Source of the DNA: JBECKX01 sp964468475
GTDB taxonomy: Bacteria > Zixibacteria > MSB-5A5 > CAIYYT01
Direction: 5' to 3'
NCBI GenBank assembly: GCA_964468475.1
Contig: CAYXUL010000014.1
Location: forward strand, 1-57,566
DNA length: 57,566 bases
This document shows, in pieces, positions 24,095-32,411 of the stretch. Both the position numbers and the translations under genes were made by a program. Position 1 is the first letter of the stretch. Every line of letters begins with the position of its first letter. The notes below the pieces were generated by a model. That model saw only the letters and a list, made by a program, of their open reading frames with translations. It ran no database searches and was not told the DNA's origin.

Positions 24095-25363
24095 ATGAAG
24101 GGTACGAGAAGCTTGAATAGGCCAGCGAGATTCATATCTACCGCAATTGCGATGTTCGTCATGGCACTGTTGACGTCAATTCCGGCAAAGGCTACGGAGT
24201 TGGAGTACAGCGCCCAGTTCCTGCGTCTCGACTCGCACCGGCTTTACCTCTGGATTGAAGGCGATCACTTTCTCAATCCGCAATTCGTGATCATGATTAG
24301 CCACAAGGGCGAGAAACTCGATGAAGTTCCAATTGCCGGCACCGCAGGTGCAGTGGTGGTCAGTCAACGTCTGCCCGATTATCTGGTCAATCTGCTCTCC
24401 ACTGACTCGGTCAACTGTAAATACGAGATAAGTTTCCCGATCGAGAATCTTGCCGATACGATCCTGGTTGGTATTCCCCGCGATCTCGAGTTTCAATTCT
24501 ATTCGCTATTTGCCGGTGGATTGAGTGCCTACTTAAACTCTCAACAGGGTGATTCACTACTACCAATATGGTACAAGCCTGTTCTCTACGACAGCGACCG
24601 CGACGCCGACGTTGATCTCTCGATCGGTGCCGTCGATCTGCTCTTCTGGCCCGAAAGTGACACGGCAACTTTCAGCGGCAGCGAAACTACAGTTTATCCC
24701 AGCACCGACCATCTTGAGTTTGCACTCATTACCGCGTTCGGGAGTGACGAACTCACTGCAACTGCGCTCAACTACTGTCTTCGCGGAATCTTTACTGACA
24801 GCGCCGATTCAGCGAGTTCCTATCTGCTGGATGATCACGACTTCAACGCCGAGTTTCCGCAGGATGCAAATAGTGCAGCGCTGCTCTATTCGCAGATGCG
24901 TGAGCGCAACCGCGTAAGCAAGATTACCATGACTCGAACCGGGCTCTATACCGGAATTCTTGACCTGCTCCAGGCGAAAACTTCTGAGTGCGGTGGCGAA
25001 CTGGATGCCACTCAATTCAGTGACAGCGGCGCGGTCAGCCTGTTTCTCACTCCGATCTTCCAGCCTGCCCGCATTCCGGAGCAGGAATGCCGCGAATCAT
25101 CACAGCGCTGGATTCTCTCAGTTGCCAACGAATTGCCACTCGCCGAGCAATTGATTTCGCCGGCCGACAGCTGCGTGTCAGACTCGGTTCTTTCCGCTAG
25201 CTGCGTCGAGCAACTTTCCCACTACTTCGCAAGCTCTGCGCGAGTAATTCCGCTGGGGAGACAGCGACTGGTCTTTATTGCCGGAAGCAGGATTTCGGTA
25301 TTTTCGCATTCGTCCGCTTTGTACGATATCCACAGTTTCTATCGACTGAGGAATCATAAATGA
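24095..25363 (+). CDS. Secreted protein of unknown function, first gene of a sensor-kinase operon
   Basis: 422 residues with a signal peptide (FISTAIAMFVMALLTSIPAKA). I do not recognise a family. The chain is rich in Ser, Asp and Leu, with scattered cysteines late in the protein (SECGG, QECRE, DSCVSDS, SASCVEQ). Features such as IPRDLEFQFYSLFAGGLSAYL and DVDLSIGAVDLLFWPESD loosely recall periplasmic solute-binding folds, but this is weak. Its stop overlaps the histidine kinase start by four bases (ATGA), and the kinase in turn overlaps its response regulator, so it is probably a periplasmic accessory protein of that signalling pathway. Confidence 0.75.
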   Translation: MKGTRSLNRPARFISTAIAMFVMALLTSIPAKATELEYSAQFLRLDSHRLYLWIEGDHFLNPQFVIMISHKGEKLDEVPIAGTAGAVVVSQRLPDYLVNLLSTDSVNCKYEISFPIENLADTILVGIPRDLEFQFYSLFAGGLSAYLNSQQGDSLLPIWYKPVLYDSDRDADVDLSIGAVDLLFWPESDTATFSGSETTVYPSTDHLEFALITAFGSDELTATALNYCLRGIFTDSADSASSYLLDDHDFNAEFPQDANSAALLYSQMRERNRVSKITMTRTGLYTGILDLLQAKTSECGGELDATQFSDSGAVSLFLTPIFQPARIPEQECRESSQRWILSVANELPLAEQLISPADSCVSDSVLSASCVEQLSHYFASSARVIPLGRQRLVFIAGSRISVFSHSSALYDIHSFYRLRNHK

Positions 25364-27090
25364 AGCTCTCGGTCAGGATCATACTCGGTTTCCTGCTGGC
25401 AGCGATCATCCCACTGGCACTAATGGTGGCGTTGGTCTTGATGTATGTCAACAGCAATGCCGAGTCGGTTTATATCGACAGGTCGGATGTGGCGGTGAAG
25501 TCGTTTCGGCACTTCTACGACGAACGCATAAACCGTTTGGAACAATCAGCTGCGGCCCTGGCGAACGAAAAACAATTTCTGATCAACCTTCTCGATCTGC
25601 CCCGGCGTGAAGCACAACTCAAGAAGCAACTCGAGGAAGCGGTTGCCACCGGCGAGTTTGATTTTGCCATGGTGAAGCTGCACGACCCGCCGGCACTGCT
25701 TAAGTCTTATCAGGAGGGCATGGGGCATACCCTGGAGCAGGTACACTACGAGTCCCTGCCTGAGTTTGGGAACAACAGCAGCAGCGGAGTGCTACGGCTG
25801 AATCCTCAGTCGGTTTCGGCGCTGGCGGCGGTGTCGGTATCGCCGGTGTTCCATCGCTCACAAGAGAAGGCTGAAGTCATCGCCGGTATCATGTTGAGCG
25901 ATCTGATCGCAGACTATCCGCTGGAATTATCCAACCTGAGTGCGCTGGCGGTGCGGGTGGGCGATCGCGCCCTATTTGTGAATTCGGAAGATTCGCTGCT
26001 GATTTCCTCGCTGTCGCGGCTGTCGCAGGTTCGTACCGACAAAACGTACTGGCAGGCCACTATCCTGAACCACAGTTACTTCGTGCGCGAGATGGATATC
26101 ATCGGGATAGACGGCAAAAGCGTCGGTTCGCTGATGTACATTTTCGATCAGCATGAGCTAATCGCGACCAAGCATGAACTCCTGAAGACGATTGTGCTGT
26201 TAGGTGCGGCCGCAATTCTGCTGTCACTGCTGCTCGGTTTTGTTTATCAGCGCTCACTCTCCAGGCCGGTTAAGGAAATGGCGCAGGCAGCGCGCAAACT
26301 CGCCGCGGGGCAACAGACAGGACGGGCCCTTTATGTTCGCGAGGATGAAATCGGAGACATCGTTACCGGCTTAAATCAGCTTGCCGACAACCTCGAGGAG
26401 ACCCGGGAGAAATTGCGCCGCAGCGAGCAGGTGGCGGCGTGGCAGATGTTCGCCCGCCAGACCGCGCATGAAATTCGCAACTATCTGATGCCGCTGGTGA
26501 CAACAACGAGCCAGATGCAACGCTGGCTTGACAATGATGATCTCAGCTCCGACAAACTCCGACAGGCACTGGAATCGATCCAGTACGAAGCCGGGCGGAT
26601 GCGTCAACTGACGGGCGCTTTCAGCGAATTCGCCAAACTTCCGGCGCCGAAGCTGCGGTCAGTCAACCTCGATCAGCTACTGGACCGGATACGGGCTGCT
26701 TTCAGCGAGAGACTGTCACGAGCCGAGTTAGTCATCAACTCCGAGGGAGAGATTCCGGCGCTAAATTGCGATCCCGATCTGCTTTTGCAGGTGCTGGTGA
26801 ACCTGATTCGCAATTCCTTCGAGGCCGAGGCGAGCATCGTTGAACTGAAAGTCAGCGCCGGCCCGACTCGCACAACCTTTGAGGTCGCCGATGACGGCGG
26901 TGGTGTCCCGACTGACAAGGTCGATCGCATCTTCACCCCTTTGTTTACTACGAAGTCGCAAGGCAGCGGTCTGGGACTGGCTATTTGCAGACGCATCGTG
27001 CTCGATCACGGCGGAGATTTGACTTTCCGTAATAATCTCACGCGAGGAGCGGTTTTTACATTTTATCTTCCCAGAGATGAAGAAGCATAA
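25360..27090 (+). CDS. NtrY-like sensor histidine kinase
   Basis: 576 residues. Membrane segments at about 8-30 and 275-297 bracket a 240-residue periplasmic domain with a long N-terminal helix and mixed strands, consistent with a double-Cache-type sensor. HAMP follows at about 298-350 (SLSRPVKEMAQAARKLAAGQ). The kinase core shows His370 in FARQTAHEIRNYLMPL, N-box NLIRNSFEAEA, G1 ADDGGGVP, F-box FTPLFTTK and G2 GSGLGLAI. It shares an ATGA overlap with the secreted protein upstream and a 14-base overlap with the sigma-54 regulator downstream, so the three are one translationally coupled unit. Confidence 0.93.
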   Translation: MKLSVRIILGFLLAAIIPLALMVALVLMYVNSNAESVYIDRSDVAVKSFRHFYDERINRLEQSAAALANEKQFLINLLDLPRREAQLKKQLEEAVATGEFDFAMVKLHDPPALLKSYQEGMGHTLEQVHYESLPEFGNNSSSGVLRLNPQSVSALAAVSVSPVFHRSQEKAEVIAGIMLSDLIADYPLELSNLSALAVRVGDRALFVNSEDSLLISSLSRLSQVRTDKTYWQATILNHSYFVREMDIIGIDGKSVGSLMYIFDQHELIATKHELLKTIVLLGAAAILLSLLLGFVYQRSLSRPVKEMAQAARKLAAGQQTGRALYVREDEIGDIVTGLNQLADNLEETREKLRRSEQVAAWQMFARQTAHEIRNYLMPLVTTTSQMQRWLDNDDLSSDKLRQALESIQYEAGRMRQLTGAFSEFAKLPAPKLRSVNLDQLLDRIRAAFSERLSRAELVINSEGEIPALNCDPDLLLQVLVNLIRNSFEAEASIVELKVSAGPTRTTFEVADDGGGVPTDKVDRIFTPLFTTKSQGSGLGLAICRRIVLDHGGDLTFRNNLTRGAVFTFYLPRDEEA

Positions 27091-28417
27091 GATCCTGATA
27101 GTCGACGACGACGAGCGGATACGGGTCACGCTATCCGACTACCTGCGCGAAAGCGGGTTCGAGATTGTCACCGCGGCCGATTGCAGCGAGGCAAGGCGTC
27201 TGAATACCGACAACATCTCGCTGGCACTGCTCGATCTCCAGCTTCCCGATGGCAGCGGTCTCGAACTGCTGCAGGAATTTCGGAATCAATTCCCACGTCA
27301 GCTTCAAGTAATGATCTCCGGTCAGGCAACTCTCAGAGATGCCGTCACTGCCATCAAAGCTGGTGCTTCCGATTTTCTTGAAAAGCCCCTCAGCCCGGAA
27401 AAAGTTGAACTTACCCTCCGCAATGCGCTGCGGATGGCACGTCTCAGCCGAAAAGTGGCCAGCGGCGAGCAGGAATCGGCGGAACGCTATCAGTTGGTGG
27501 GGACATCTCCGGCAATTACAGAAGTACGTCAACAAATTCAGGCGGTGGCATCCACCAACTCCTCGGTGCTTCTTCTGGGTGAATCAGGAACAGGCAAAGA
27601 AGTGGCAGCGCGATTGATACACTCGCAGAGTCGCCGCGCCGGCGGCCCCTTCATTGCAGTCAACACCGCCGCAATCCCGCGCGAATTGCTGGAATCCGAA
27701 CTGTTCGGTCACGAGAAAGGCGCCTTTACCGGGGCGACGCAGCAACGGATCGGCAAGTTCGAGCAGGCGGATAGCGGCACAATCTTCCTCGATGAAATCG
27801 CCGAAATGGCACCGCAGCTTCAGGCAAAGCTGCTGCGGGTGCTGGAGGATCAAGCTTTCGAGCGGGTGGGGGGAAGCAAGCTGATCGAGAGCGACTTTCG
27901 CCTGATCTGCGCCACCAATCAGGACCTGGAGAAACGAGTGGCTGATGGTGAGTTCAGAAAGGACCTCCTTTTCCGCATCAATGTGTTCACGATCAGAATG
28001 CCTCCCCTGCGTGAATTGAAGGACGATCTTGAACATATCCTCATCCATCACCTGAGACGACTCAGCGCCAGCATGGGCAAAGAACCACTGCGAGTGTCTG
28101 ATGAATTGATTGCCGCCCTCGATATGTACCCTTTTCCCGGCAATGTTAGAGAGTTGCGAAACATTCTGGAGAGGCTTCTGATCTCTCATCGCGGAGACGA
28201 GCTATCTGCAGCTGATCTAACCGGGCTGCTCGAATCATCACCCGCCTCCACTCCAATGACCCTTAAGGATGCAACCCTCGATTTTGAGGCCCGCTACATC
28301 GGTGATGTACTTCGGCAAACCAACGGCAATATGACCGAGGCCGCCGAAATCCTGGGACTCGATCGCAGCTATCTCTACCGCAAAATCAAGTCGTTGGGGA
28401 TTGATGAAGTTGAGTAG
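27077..28417 (+). CDS. Sigma-54-dependent response regulator, NtrC family
   Basis: 446 residues. Receiver domain with acidic DDDE (10-13), phospho-acceptor Asp53 (LALLDLQLPDGSG) and a conserved EKP loop. The AAA+ domain has Walker A GESGTGKE (168-175), the sigma-54 contact loop GAFTGA (215-220) intact, and Walker B IFLDEI. A Fis-type helix-turn-helix ends the protein (NGNMTEAAEILGLDRSYLYRKIKSL). It activates sigma-54 promoters after phosphorylation by the kinase immediately upstream. I did not find a convincing TGGCAC-N5-TTGC element in the intergenic DNA of this window, so its target is likely elsewhere. It is convergent with the dockerin gene. Confidence 0.95.
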   Translation: MKKHKILIVDDDERIRVTLSDYLRESGFEIVTAADCSEARRLNTDNISLALLDLQLPDGSGLELLQEFRNQFPRQLQVMISGQATLRDAVTAIKAGASDFLEKPLSPEKVELTLRNALRMARLSRKVASGEQESAERYQLVGTSPAITEVRQQIQAVASTNSSVLLLGESGTGKEVAARLIHSQSRRAGGPFIAVNTAAIPRELLESELFGHEKGAFTGATQQRIGKFEQADSGTIFLDEIAEMAPQLQAKLLRVLEDQAFERVGGSKLIESDFRLICATNQDLEKRVADGEFRKDLLFRINVFTIRMPPLRELKDDLEHILIHHLRRLSASMGKEPLRVSDELIAALDMYPFPGNVRELRNILERLLISHRGDELSAADLTGLLESSPASTPMTLKDATLDFEARYIGDVLRQTNGNMTEAAEILGLDRSYLYRKIKSLGIDEVE

Positions 28418-28440
28418 TTGAGCCGGGAGCCGGTTTCCGG

Positions 28441-28860
28441 TTAAGGGCAATAGTCCGGCGCCGGTCCGCCGGCGAAGATATAGTTGATAATAAAAACGGC
28501 GTCGCCGATTGTGAGCGAGCCCGAACAGTCGGCATCACCAGCCGCGAGTGGTTTGGGAGGAGTGCCGCCCCCAAATACATAGTTGATTATCACAATCGCG
28601 TCAGCTATCGAAATTGTACCACTACCGTCGGCATCCCCGGCAACGAATTTCGGCGCTGCTTTAAAGCCGAGGAACCCGCTGATAAGTTCACCGCTCACCC
28701 CTACTGCGGGTTGACCGACAGTAGCATCCATTACCAGGTTTCCGGATACCATCCTCGTACCGGATGAGCTAAGGTTGTCGTACGCCTGCGCAGTGGGAAC
28801 AAGAGAGATGAAAAGAACCGCAAGCGTTCCGGTGACAAGCAAGTAGTAAATCCGCTTCAT
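28441..28860 (-). CDS. Short secreted protein with two dockerin-like repeats
   Basis: 139 residues from ATG 28860. Signal peptide (MKRIYYLLVTGTLAVLFISLVPTAQA), a short middle region (GNLVMDATVGQPAVGVSGE, LISGFLGFKAAP), then two Ca-binding dockerin-like repeats: GDADGSGTISIADAIVIINY and GDADCSGSLTIGDAVFIINY, each with the D-x-D-x-S/G loop followed by a helix. The middle region resembles the short strand segment often found just before dockerins in this type of bacterium. It lies 19 bases after the tail-fibre-like gene and is probably co-transcribed. A longer frame up to 28992 would overlap that gene and lacks a signal peptide at its start. Confidence 0.85.
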   Translation of the reverse strand: MKRIYYLLVTGTLAVLFISLVPTAQAYDNLSSSGTRMVSGNLVMDATVGQPAVGVSGELISGFLGFKAAPKFVAGDADGSGTISIADAIVIINYVFGGGTPPKPLAAGDADCSGSLTIGDAVFIINYIFAGGPAPDYCP

Positions 28861-28879
28861 GGTGTCACACCCTGTGCAG

Positions 28880-30358
28880 CTAGTAAATGGTAGGTATGTA
28901 AATCGCTTCGATCGCTCCACTGGCGAAATCAACAGGGCCGGCGGAACTTGCAGATGACCGGACATTCGCATAGATCGCGACCGGTCCGGCACTGGTGATC
29001 ACAAATACATGCGAAATGAACATGGGGATATTACCGCCGACGCTGCTTGAACCCGATGAGATTCTCGCTTCGACGTAGCGCTCATCAAACACGTCCTGAT
29101 TCCGCGAAAGCGACACCTGCGCTATTTCATTCGCCGCCAGACTGGCGTAGCAGTTGAAAAAGGCGATCACGTATCCGGGGGCGGGGACATTGAGGTTTAC
29201 CCCAAACCAGCTCGTTGGCGTATTGCCCACGGAGGTAAGCAGGGTTGCGCTCGCTTCCTTCAGACCCGGTTCATCGACGATTTTGGAAGCGGTTATCTGG
29301 TTGTTGGCGAAATTGCGCGCCACGAGCGTATTGCTCGCCAGATCATCACCGGTGAGGCTCTGGTCTTCGATCTCGCTGCCGGTGACAGTATTGGACTTGA
29401 GCTTGTAGCCGCTAATCGAATTGTTTGCCACGTGGTAATCCGTGATTGACTGGGGCGCGATTTCGTTAAAACCGATTGCGCCCAGCTGAATGTCGGCACC
29501 GGTGATCGTCCCGTTGGCAATGTCAGCGCTGGTAACGGTTCCATCGGCGATTTCATTTCCGGAGATCGCAAACCCGGAAAGATGTGTCGAATCAATCGAG
29601 CCGGGAGCGATTTTGTCACCTGTTATTGTCGAGTCCGCCAGATCGGCGGCAGTGATTGATCCGTCAGTGATATTCGCGCCCGTGAAGGCGCTGAAGGATA
29701 GATGCTCGCTGTGGATTGCTCCCGCGGCGATCTTGTCGCCGGTAATGATAGAATCAGCCAGGTCCTCTGTCTGAAGTGAGCCGTTTACGACATCAGCACT
29801 GCCAACTTGCAGCGTGGGGAGGCGCGCCGGATCAAGCGTACCCGAGGCGATTTGAGCGGCATCCAGCTCAAGGTTCTGATGAGCCTGAGGATCGTTATCG
29901 TGAGCCGTGATCGCTTGCTGCAGGGCGGTGGTGTCGGCAAAATAATCGGGAGTATGCCCGCCTAGGGCCTCAGAATTTGCGGCAACGAACGCGTAGACGC
30001 TTGAACCGATAAAATGTCGCGGCGCGAATTCCGGTTCGCCATCAAGCTGTACCCCCAACCATAATGGTGCAGAGTTGAAAACGTTTTGGGTCAGCGGCTC
30101 AACCGTACCCAGATTGGCGTGCAGCAGGCCATCGGCTACGTTGATGGTCTGAATCTCGCTCCAGAGCGGGGTTCCGTCAGTTGAGTCTGGATAAATCGTA
30201 AAGGTGAACTGATATGATCCGTCCGGATAGGCAGCGCCGTTCATGTCGCGCAAGTAGCCCTGATAACTGAGGATCGGATTGATTGCCCCCACTGCCCCAG
30301 AGGCGAGCACGGTTATAAACAGAGCCGTGCAGAAGCCGACGATAGCACTGCTCTTCAC
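28880..30358 (-). CDS. Secreted repeat protein resembling phage tail-fibre/beta-helix stalks
   Basis: 492 residues from a GTG start (30358) with a GGAGG site. After a signal peptide comes a domain common in secreted FCB proteins (ILSYQGYLRDMNGAAYPDGSYQFTFTIYPDS...PLWSE). Residues about 165-335 are a run of some 12-15 imperfect repeats of the form I-x-G-x-x-I-x-x-x-D-L-A-D/N-G-S-I-T (examples: ADSIITGDKIAAGAIHSEHL, ANGTITGADIQLGAIGFNEI). These repeats form triple-stranded or solenoid beta stalks in phage fibres and adhesins. A jelly-roll-like C-terminal part (about 345-492) could be the receptor-binding head. Likely extracellular, possibly trimeric. It is the first gene of a two-gene operon. 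Confidence 0.8.
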   Translation of the reverse strand: MKSSAIVGFCTALFITVLASGAVGAINPILSYQGYLRDMNGAAYPDGSYQFTFTIYPDSTDGTPLWSEIQTINVADGLLHANLGTVEPLTQNVFNSAPLWLGVQLDGEPEFAPRHFIGSSVYAFVAANSEALGGHTPDYFADTTALQQAITAHDNDPQAHQNLELDAAQIASGTLDPARLPTLQVGSADVVNGSLQTEDLADSIITGDKIAAGAIHSEHLSFSAFTGANITDGSITAADLADSTITGDKIAPGSIDSTHLSGFAISGNEIADGTVTSADIANGTITGADIQLGAIGFNEIAPQSITDYHVANNSISGYKLKSNTVTGSEIEDQSLTGDDLASNTLVARNFANNQITASKIVDEPGLKEASATLLTSVGNTPTSWFGVNLNVPAPGYVIAFFNCYASLAANEIAQVSLSRNQDVFDERYVEARISSGSSSVGGNIPMFISHVFVITSAGPVAIYANVRSSASSAGPVDFASGAIEAIYIPTIY

Positions 30359-30415
30359 TAGTACCTCCGACAGGTAGGTTGGTAGTATGGTAGTATCTAC
30401 TTAGAACCTTGAGTG

Positions 30416-30455
30416 TATGGTGACCATAATATAGCCTCGATATTCATTTCTCCAA
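30416..30455 (-). promoter_or_regulatory. Promoter of the tail-fibre-like gene with palindromic operator
   Basis: Read on the minus strand, TTGGAG (30455-30450) and TATATT (30433-30428) are 16 bases apart. The perfect palindrome TATGGTGACCATA (30416-30428) begins within the -10 box and covers the expected start site, a typical repressor position. The leader would be about 60 bases. Further left, GGTAGTAT occurs twice in tandem within the leader. Confidence 0.5.
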
Positions 30456-30638
30456 GCGAATATTGTTTGACCGGGCTGCGTGTGTTGTACTAGTGTCACA
30501 CAATGTCACACGTGCGGCTATCTCCATCAAGTTAAGTTGTTTATCAGCAAGCGCTTAAATCCCGGCACGCCAATTGACTCTCCTTAACTGTGAAACTCAC
30601 AATTATCACGTGAACCTCAAGATACAGGAGAGGACATC

Positions 30639-31537
30639 ATGACTACGGAAAAGAAAAAGAAAGTCAGTTTCGCCATCGGTTCGCTGGTGGCGGTGGTTGC
30701 CGTTGCCGCGATTTTCGTGTTCAGCATCAAGACGGTTGATAATGCGACCCCAACCGCAACTGACCAGGTGCAGCAGCAAAACGCCGAGGCGGTTGAAGCT
30801 CTTGGCGCTGCCTATGAAGACTCCAATCAAATCGCTTACGGTCCCGACACCAACCCGGCTCCGGAACAGCAGCCGGTCGACGATAACAAAGCGGAACCAC
30901 AAACTGATGAGAAATTCCCGGCCGGTTCGTCGATTGCGCTTGAAGAACTTGCGGTGCTTGATTCACTGCCGTTCGAGGACGTACGCGACGTTGCTTTCGA
31001 CAAGGACCGAATTCTGCTGGCCACGGCAGGTGGAATTCTGGAGTTCTACCCGGCCGATAGTTCATTCGCGGTCTTCAGTACACCGCAAGAGCTTCATCAT
31101 CACGATTGCTATGCCTTGCTGGCGCTGGATGGTAATGTTTTTGCCGGCACCGATGTCGGCGTTTACCTGATCGAACCGACCGGATTCGTCAAACCGGTCT
31201 GGCCCGATATTACCGCAAAGGTTAGCTCACTCAGCGAATTCGGCGGAACGGTCTATGTTGGCACCGATGTCGGCCTCTACGAAGTTGTCGGTGAGAATGT
31301 GGCGATGACGCTGGCCAACAAGCAGGTACTGGATGTCTCCCGTGACGAGCGCGCCTTGTGGGCCGTGACCGCCGAAGATGGTCTGCTTTATCGCGACGAC
31401 AACGGCTGGCATGAGCGTACCTTATTGGCCGACTCCAACGCATTCTGCGGCGCAACTAAAGTCGTTTCCGCCTTCGACCGCACCTGGGTCGGCACCGATC
31501 ATGGGCTTTACGTCTATGACGGCGACAACTGGGATCT
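30639..31537 (+). CDS. Membrane-anchored beta-propeller protein (3' end in gap)
   Basis: 299 visible residues. A Lys-rich start (MTTEKKKKVSF) leads to one membrane helix (about 11-30), then a Gln/Pro/Asp-rich linker of about 60 residues. From about residue 105 it shows repeated blades of the two-component-propeller type: DVRDVAFDKDRILLATAGGILEF, LLALDGNVFAGTDVGVYLIE, SSLSEFGGTVYVGTDVGLYEV, WAVTAEDGLLYRDDNGW, RTWVGTDHGLYVYDGDNW. Five blades are present before the gap; seven are expected. A periplasmic anchored propeller such as this usually binds a ligand or partner protein. An ACAGGAGAGG site precedes the ATG. It is divergent from the tail-fibre-like gene. Confidence 0.82.
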
Positions 31538-31637
31538 NNNNNNNNNNNNNNNNNNNNNNNNNNNNNNNNNNNNNNNNNNNNNNNNNNNNNNNNNNNNNNN
31601 NNNNNNNNNNNNNNNNNNNNNNNNNNNNNNNNNNNNN
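31538..31637. other. Assembly gap (100 N) in the propeller gene
   Basis: Placeholder gap hiding the end of the propeller and the start of hairpin island C. Sequence after it is repeat DNA and does not continue the gene. Confidence 0.95.
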
Positions 31638-31900
31638 CTCGCCCTGTGTGGGTTGTCTGTCCATCGAACTGCAAACGGTCAGTCGGAGCAGGAGGACAGA
31701 CATTCTTGTCTGTCATCGCGCCGCAGGCGCGAGAGTGACGTTTGATCTTGAAGTTGGAAGGTACGAATCTACACGCCCTGTCTTTCATCCCGACAAAGAT
31801 CGGGACGGAAGACGGGGTGTGTCAGCGTGCCCAGGTGCCGCACCCTTTAGTGTCCGTTTTTTCACAGTGTGATTTTCGTGACCGCCACCCGACTCTGGCA
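31638..31900. repeat. Intergenic hairpin island C
   Basis: Three hairpins: GACAGACA/TGTCTGTC with loop TTCT (31695-31714), TCGCGCC/GGCGCGA with loop GCA (31716-31732), and a long imperfect hairpin at 31771-31821 whose outer arms are ACACGCCCTGTCTT and AAGACGGGGTGTGT and whose inner arms are TCCCGA/TCGGGA. The third is the fullest example here of the GACGGGGTGTGT element seen in islands A, D, F. From 31880 to the next gene there is only its ribosome binding site. Confidence 0.7.
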
Positions 31901-31979
31901 GATGCGATTGACTTTATCTCGGTTCAAGGCGCAATTTAAGATGGATATGTTCGACCCAAAATCTCTCAGGAGGTGACAT

Positions 31980-32411
31980 TTGTCAAAAGCTAACGAAGAA
32001 GACCGCGATCAGATCATCAATCATATCCATTCCATCTTTCAGGCTTTCCTGAAACAGGATCGCGATACGCTGCGAAAGACTCACTCCGGCGACTGGGTCG
32101 GATTCATGGGGCCCAGCACGCAGATCGAACGAGGGCTTGAGGCTTACATGGCGAACGCCGAGAAATCGCTGCAGCATTTCACGGGCACCGGATATGAACT
32201 TCTTGACGTGGAGGTTCAATTGTACGGTGAGATTGCGCTGGTTTACTATGTTGCGCGCTACGATTACAAAGACTCCGATGGCAACGCAAACTCGCTGCCA
32301 TTAAGATCAGTCGATATCTATCGCCGCGAAAATGGCGATTGGATTCAGGCAGGCTCGCACATCGCCGTCATTCCCGGTTCCGGTAATTGGGGCGAGGAGG
32401 AGCGAGATTAA
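31980..32411 (+). CDS. SnoaL/DUF4440-like NTF2-fold protein
   Basis: 143 residues. The frame begins with TTG at 31980, supported by a near-perfect ribosome binding site (AGGAGGTGACAT) and by no alternative ATG before conserved sequence. The pattern INHIHSIFQAFLKQDRDTLRKTHSGDWVGFMG...IERGLEAYMANAEKSL followed by QLYGEIALVYYVARYDYKDSDGN, SVDIYRRENGDWIQAGSHIA is characteristic of DUF4440-type NTF2 folds, which are small ligand-binding or isomerase-like domains. No catalytic residues can be assigned. It stands alone between two repeat islands. Confidence 0.82.
   Translation: MSKANEEDRDQIINHIHSIFQAFLKQDRDTLRKTHSGDWVGFMGPSTQIERGLEAYMANAEKSLQHFTGTGYELLDVEVQLYGEIALVYYVARYDYKDSDGNANSLPLRSVDIYRRENGDWIQAGSHIAVIPGSGNWGEEERD

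Noticed and set aside
29300..29860. Regular repeats that could suggest a CRISPR or tandem DNA array
   Set aside because: The periodicity is at the protein level (fibre-like repeats in one reading frame); there are no identical direct repeats with unique spacers.
31638..31745. Apparent continuation of the propeller protein after the gap
   Set aside because: The residues (LALCGLSVHRTANGQSEQEDR and on) come from hairpin DNA and do not resemble further propeller blades.
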